The position numbers and the translations under genes were made by a program. From positions 1-36,227 of the forward strand of contig JBKPHP010000241.1 in NCBI GenBank assembly GCA_046729895.1: a stretch of DNA of 36,227 bases, in the 5' to 3' direction. Shown in pieces: positions 32,406 through 36,227 of the stretch (within the stretch, counting starts at the first letter, position 1; each line of letters opens with the position of its first letter). This stretch comes from DASXBA01 sp046729895 (GTDB lineage Bacteria; Actinomycetota; Thermoleophilia; Solirubrobacterales; Thermoleophilaceae). The notes beneath the pieces are model-generated. The model was not told where the DNA came from. It saw only the letters and a program-made list of their open reading frames with translations, and searched no databases.

Positions 32406-35125
32406 CCCAGCAGCCCCCTGATCCGCTCGGTCAGCTTGCGCAGCGCCTGCACCGGGTCGCCCTCGAGCCTGACCCGCTCCGCGGGCCGGCCGTGGTCGCG
32501 CAGGGTCAACAGGTCGCCATCCGCCTGGGCGTTCTTGAGCTGGCCGAAGGTGTAGTCCGCACCCGGCACCTCCACGTCCCCTCCGCCGTCGTGGGTGAGC
32601 TGGAGGAAGAGCCCCGTGGGCGGGCCACCCTTGTGAAGCTGCCCGGTCGAGTGGAGGTAGCGCGGCCCGTAGCCGAAGGTGGTGGTGGCCTTCGTGGAGT
32701 CACGGATCGTCGCTCGTAGCTCGGCGACCGCAGCGTCGAACTCCTCGGAGGGTTGGACGTAGCCCATGATCGCCACGTAGTGGGGCGGCGCCGCCTTGTC
32801 GAACAGGGCCTTCAAGGCGTTGTCGTCGGCCTCCGGCAGGTCCGGCGGCTCCGGCATGGCCAGCACCTTGGCCGTGTTGTCCTTGGCCTCCTGGACGTTG
32901 GGCTGGTTGAACGGATTGATGCCAAGCACCCAGCCGGCCACCGCGGTGGCGAACTCCGCGAAGAAGAAGATCCGGCCCAGGTCCGAGGCCCCGTGCACCG
33001 AGAGAGTCACGGTCGGGTGGCCGGCCCGGGCCAGGGCCTCGACTCTGGCGTCGGCGTCGGAGTCCGGCTCGTCTGCGTTTCGGAGGTGGGCGAAGAAGCG
33101 GTCCTCGCCGTAGGCGTCCGGCTCCCCGAGCTGCTCGTCGGCCACCGGCAGGATTCCCTTGCCCTCCTTGCCGGTTGATTCGGCGATCAGCTGCTCCACC
33201 CAGAGGCCGAAGCTCGAGATCGGCTCGTCCACGATGAAGGTGAGCTTGTCGCGGCCCTGGATGGCGAGCCCGCCCATCACGATGCCCGTCCACAGCCCGG
33301 AGTTGCCTGAGCTCTGGTCGAAGTGGGTGCAGTTCTGCTCCGCTATCTGCGCGCGGTGCAGCATCGCCTCCACGTTCACGCCTGCGAGAGCGGCGGGCAC
33401 GAGGCCGAAGTACGAGAGCACCGAGTAGCGCCCGCCGATCTCTGGGTCGTTCTCGAAGACGCGCCGGAACCGGCGCTGCTCGGCCTCCTTCACGAGTGGG
33501 GAACCCGGGTCGGTGATGGCCACGAAGCAGTCGCCGTTTCCGCCGGTCCGCTCATAGAAGTGCTTCATGTGCGAGAGGGTCTCCACCGTCCCTCCGGACT
33601 TCGAGGACACGATGAAGAGCGTGTTCGCGAGATCCACCGTGCGCTCCACTTCGAGCACCGCGCCCGGATAGGTCGAATCGAGCACGTGGAGGCGAGGGGA
33701 GCCCGGGATGTCGCCGAATGAGCGGCGGATCACCTCCGGCCCCAGGCTCGAGCCGCCCATCCCGAGCAGCACGACATCTCCGAAGCCAGAGCACGCCTCG
33801 GCGAACGCGTTCAGGTCGTCGGCGTGCTCCAGCATCTTCTCGCTGATGGTCAGCCAGCCGAGCCGGTCGCCGATCTCGGGCACGCCCGGGCCGCCCCAGA
33901 GCGACTCGTCCTTGCGCCAGACCTTCTGCGCCACTCCCTCCCCGCGGGCCTTCTTGACACGGTCGATGATCGCCGGCTCGAGGTCGTCCGGTATCGAGGA
34001 CCGGATCGTGGGCGGCCTGCCGGTCACGATCCCCTCGCGCACCGCCTCGATTCCCGCGATCAGCTTGTCGAAGGGCTGGACGAACTTCGCGATCCCGTCG
34101 CGGAGCAGCTTGTCGGTCACGTCCTTCATGTCGATGCCCGCCTCCGCAAGCGCGGCCAGGTCGTCGCTCGGGTCCTGGTCGGCACTCGCCCCCCGAACCT
34201 CCGCGGACTCGGCCGCGGCAAGCAGCGTGGGCATCGGCATCGTGTTCACGGTGTCGGGCGCCACGAGCGAGTCGACGTACTTGGTCTCCGGATACTGCGG
34301 GTCCTTCACTCCCGTGGAGGCCCAGAGCGGCCGCTGCACCGGGGCGCCGGCGTCGCGGAGCTCGGCAAATCGCTCGCCGCGGAAGAGCTCCTTGAAGCGC
34401 TGGTAGGCCGCGCCCGCGTTGGCGACCGCGGCGATGCCGCGCAGATCCTCCCGGTTCAGCTCGGAGAGCCGCTTGTCCACCTCGGTGTCTACACGCGAGA
34501 CGAAGAAGCTTGCGACGGAATGGATGTCGAGCGTCTCGGCGGCCTCCTTGCGGCGCTCCATGCCCCTGATGTAGGCCTCGGCGATCGTCGAGTAGGCCTC
34601 GACCGAGAAGAGCAGCGTGACGTTTACGTTGATCCCCTCGAAGATCGCCTGCTCGATCGCGGGAACGCCCTCCGCGGTGCCGGGGATCTTGATCATCAGG
34701 TTGGGGCGGTCGACGCGTTTCCAGAGGTCGCGCGCCTGCTCGAGCGTGGCCTCGGTGTCGTGGGCGAGCGACGGCTCCACCTCCAGCGAAACGAAGCCGT
34801 CGTATCCCGCGGTTTCCTCGTGGACGCGCGCCAGCACGTCGGCGGCGAGCTGCACGTCTTTGATCGCCACCGCCTCGTAGATCCCCTTGGCGTCGACGCC
34901 CTGCTCGGCCAGCTCCTTGATCTGATCGTCGTAGTCGGTCGAGCCGAGGATCGCCTTCTCGAAGATCGCGGGGTTGGAGGTGACGCCCCGGAGCGAGTCC
35001 TCCTCGATCAGCCGCTGCAGCTCGCCGGACTCGATCAGCCCGCGACGGATCTGGTCGAGCCAGATGCTGGTCCCGGCGGCCGTGAGGGCCGCGAGTCGTT
35101 CGCTTACCCGTGCGCTGACTTCCAT
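32402..35125 (-). CDS. tal-pgi: Bifunctional transaldolase / glucose-6-phosphate isomerase
   Basis: 907 aa, two enzymes in one chain. Residues 1 to ~365 are transaldolase of the actinobacterial/TalB-like type: GVTSNPAIFEKAI, then NLMIKIPGT with Schiff-base K146, and RPLWASTGVKDP. From ~385 to the end is phosphoglucose isomerase: GMGGSSLGPEV, VSSKSGGTVET (sugar-phosphate loop) and QSSGNSGLWTG. The two activities share sugar phosphates: transaldolase yields fructose 6-phosphate, which the isomerase turns into glucose 6-phosphate for Zwf. Such fusions are known in actinobacteria and a few other groups. The start is ATG at 35125 with AGGAAGGAG upstream. It follows tkt by 13 bases; the stop shares CTAG with a small plus-strand ORF. 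Confidence 0.96.
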   Translation of the reverse strand: MEVSARVSERLAALTAAGTSIWLDQIRRGLIESGELQRLIEEDSLRGVTSNPAIFEKAILGSTDYDDQIKELAEQGVDAKGIYEAVAIKDVQLAADVLARVHEETAGYDGFVSLEVEPSLAHDTEATLEQARDLWKRVDRPNLMIKIPGTAEGVPAIEQAIFEGINVNVTLLFSVEAYSTIAEAYIRGMERRKEAAETLDIHSVASFFVSRVDTEVDKRLSELNREDLRGIAAVANAGAAYQRFKELFRGERFAELRDAGAPVQRPLWASTGVKDPQYPETKYVDSLVAPDTVNTMPMPTLLAAAESAEVRGASADQDPSDDLAALAEAGIDMKDVTDKLLRDGIAKFVQPFDKLIAGIEAVREGIVTGRPPTIRSSIPDDLEPAIIDRVKKARGEGVAQKVWRKDESLWGGPGVPEIGDRLGWLTISEKMLEHADDLNAFAEACSGFGDVVLLGMGGSSLGPEVIRRSFGDIPGSPRLHVLDSTYPGAVLEVERTVDLANTLFIVSSKSGGTVETLSHMKHFYERTGGNGDCFVAITDPGSPLVKEAEQRRFRRVFENDPEIGGRYSVLSYFGLVPAALAGVNVEAMLHRAQIAEQNCTHFDQSSGNSGLWTGIVMGGLAIQGRDKLTFIVDEPISSFGLWVEQLIAESTGKEGKGILPVADEQLGEPDAYGEDRFFAHLRNADEPDSDADARVEALARAGHPTVTLSVHGASDLGRIFFFAEFATAVAGWVLGINPFNQPNVQEAKDNTAKVLAMPEPPDLPEADDNALKALFDKAAPPHYVAIMGYVQPSEEFDAAVAELRATIRDSTKATTTFGYGPRYLHSTGQLHKGGPPTGLFLQLTHDGGGDVEVPGADYTFGQLKNAQADGDLLTLRDHGRPAERVRLEGDPVQALRKLTERIRGLLG

Positions 35126-35138
35126 TTCGGTCTCCTTC

Positions 35139-36227
35139 CTACGCTCGGGCCGCGATCCGCTCGACCACGGCCTTGCCACGCTCGGCCACCTTCTCCGGGG
35201 TGAAGCCGAAGTGCTCGTAGAGATCCTTCTGCGGCGCGGAGGCGCCGAAGCTGTGCATGCCGATCGACTCGCCGTCCTCGGTCACCCAGGTCGCCCATCC
35301 AAGGGTAGAGGCCGCCTCCACGCTCACCCGCGCGCGGACGGCTGGCGGAAGCACCCGGTCCCGGTAGTCGTCGTCCTGCTCGGCGAAGCGGTCGAGGCAC
35401 GGTGCGGAGACCACCCGGGTCGCTACCCCGTCCGCCTCGAGCAGATCGGCGGCCGCCGTGCAGACATGCACCTCCGAGCCGGTTGCGATCAGGACCAGGT
35501 CCGGCTCGGTGTCCTCCTTGTAGGAGTGGCGCAACACGTACGCCCCGCGGTGGATCGCGTCGTCAGGCACGCCGCTGGGGTTCCAGACCGGCAGGCCCTG
35601 GCGGCTGAAGACGAGCGCCACCGGTGTGTCCTCCTGCTCGATGGCGAAGCGCCAGGCGAGCGCCGTCTCGTTGGCGCCCGCGGGGCGGACCGCGTAGGTG
35701 TTGGGCTGTGCCCTGAGCGTGGCGAGCTGTTCGATCGGCTGGTGGGTGGGTCCGTCCTCGCCCAATCCGATGGAGTCGTGGGTGTAGACGAAGATCGACG
35801 GCAGCTCCATGAGCGCCGCCAGCCGCACAGCGGCCTTCATGTAGTCGAGGAAGTTGAAGAAGGTCGAGCCGAAGGCGCGCAGGCCGTGAAGATTGAGCCC
35901 ATTCACGATCGCACCCATGCCGTGCTCGCGAACGCCGTAGTGGACGTTGCGGCCCGAGTAGCTCCCCTTCTCCACGGCGCCGCCGTCCTGGATCAAGGTG
36001 AGGGTTGACGGCTCGAGGTCCGCCGAGCCGCTGACGAGATGCGGCACCTGCTCGGCGGCCCACTGGATCACCTGGTGCGAGGCCTTGCGAGTGGCCACCA
36101 TCCCGACCTCGGGCCTGAACTTGGGCACGTCGCGGTCCCAGCCGTCCGGGAGCTTGCGGTCGATGATCAGCGACAGCTCCTCCCAGAGGTCGGGGTGCTC
36201 CGACCGGTAGGTCTCGGCTAGCTGTTT
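35139..36227 (-). CDS. tkt: Transketolase, N-terminal part outside the window
   Basis: The last ~362 residues of a transketolase; the frame stays open through the right edge (…SLIIDRKLPDGW…), so the TPP-binding N-terminal domain lies beyond. Visible are the pyrimidine-binding domain (GSADLEPST, YGVREHGM with the catalytic Glu, FGSTFFNFLDYMK, THDSIGLGEDGPTHQP) and the C-terminal domain ending in GFTPEKVAERGKAVVERI. It transfers two-carbon units between sugar phosphates in the non-oxidative pentose phosphate pathway. It is followed by tal-pgi after 13 bases, clearly one operon. Confidence 0.97.
   Translation of the reverse strand, partial: KQLAETYRSEHPDLWEELSLIIDRKLPDGWDRDVPKFRPEVGMVATRKASHQVIQWAAEQVPHLVSGSADLEPSTLTLIQDGGAVEKGSYSGRNVHYGVREHGMGAIVNGLNLHGLRAFGSTFFNFLDYMKAAVRLAALMELPSIFVYTHDSIGLGEDGPTHQPIEQLATLRAQPNTYAVRPAGANETALAWRFAIEQEDTPVALVFSRQGLPVWNPSGVPDDAIHRGAYVLRHSYKEDTEPDLVLIATGSEVHVCTAAADLLEADGVATRVVSAPCLDRFAEQDDDYRDRVLPPAVRARVSVEAASTLGWATWVTEDGESIGMHSFGASAPQKDLYEHFGFTPEKVAERGKAVVERIAARA

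Overview
The window is high-GC DNA from an actinobacterium, most probably of the class Thermoleophilia (Solirubrobacterales or Gaiellales-like). The pointers are OpcA beside glucose-6-phosphate dehydrogenase, a transaldolase-glucose-6-phosphate isomerase fusion, an actinobacterial-type aconitase, GTG and TTG starts, TANNNT -10 boxes lying almost on top of start codons, and gene ends that overlap by 1-4 bases. The lineage is an inference; no rRNA or tRNA gene is present. Nothing looks like a phage, insertion sequence or CRISPR array.

Layout. 1-6114 is all minus strand: a phospholipase D-like protein cut by the left edge, then (in transcription order) an MBL-fold protein, an AbiEi/DUF559 protein, aconitase, a 28-codon ORF and a hotdog thioesterase. 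6159-11020 alternates strands: PHP phosphoesterase (+), EamA exporter (-), PLP-dependent aldolase and a secreted sulfatase (+). 11017-18029 is minus: an MBL-fold hydrolase, a fusion of two SCP2 lipid-binding domains with an R2-like ligand-binding oxidase (R2lox), a PAP2 lipid phosphatase-like membrane protein, a flippase-like membrane protein, thioredoxin reductase and a sugar-lactone oxidase. 18055-23351 is plus: a crotonase, then the tightly overlapping operon coxB-ctaD-ctaA-ctaB for cytochrome c oxidase and heme A. 23480-25149 holds a class III nucleotide cyclase (-) and an endonuclease IV-like TIM barrel (+). 25177-36227 is central carbon metabolism, mostly minus: transketolase (cut by the right edge), tal-pgi, then after a plus-strand PEP mutase/isocitrate lyase-family gene, gnd-zwf-opcA-pgl-GH15.

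How it fits together. The right end is a nearly complete pentose phosphate cluster (oxidative branch gnd, zwf, opcA, pgl; non-oxidative branch tkt, tal; plus pgi), with a GH15 enzyme that could feed it glucose from trehalose or glucan. The middle supplies a terminal oxidase and its heme A.

The most unusual item is the SCP2-SCP2-R2lox fusion (15640-17385). It keeps all six expected metal ligands and the Val/Tyr pair that forms the R2lox ether cross-link. It is translationally coupled to an MBL hydrolase and followed by membrane-lipid genes, which suggests a lipid-delivering oxidase. Other features of note: a structured ~58-bp repeat present twice, each copy just after a minus-strand stop codon; many leaderless-looking promoters, several of them back to back; three convergent gene ends sharing one palindromic CTAG as stop on both strands; a 14-bp palindrome over the probable trxB -10 box; and a 7-bp tandem repeat inside ctaA. 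No stretch longer than 300 bases lacks a gene.
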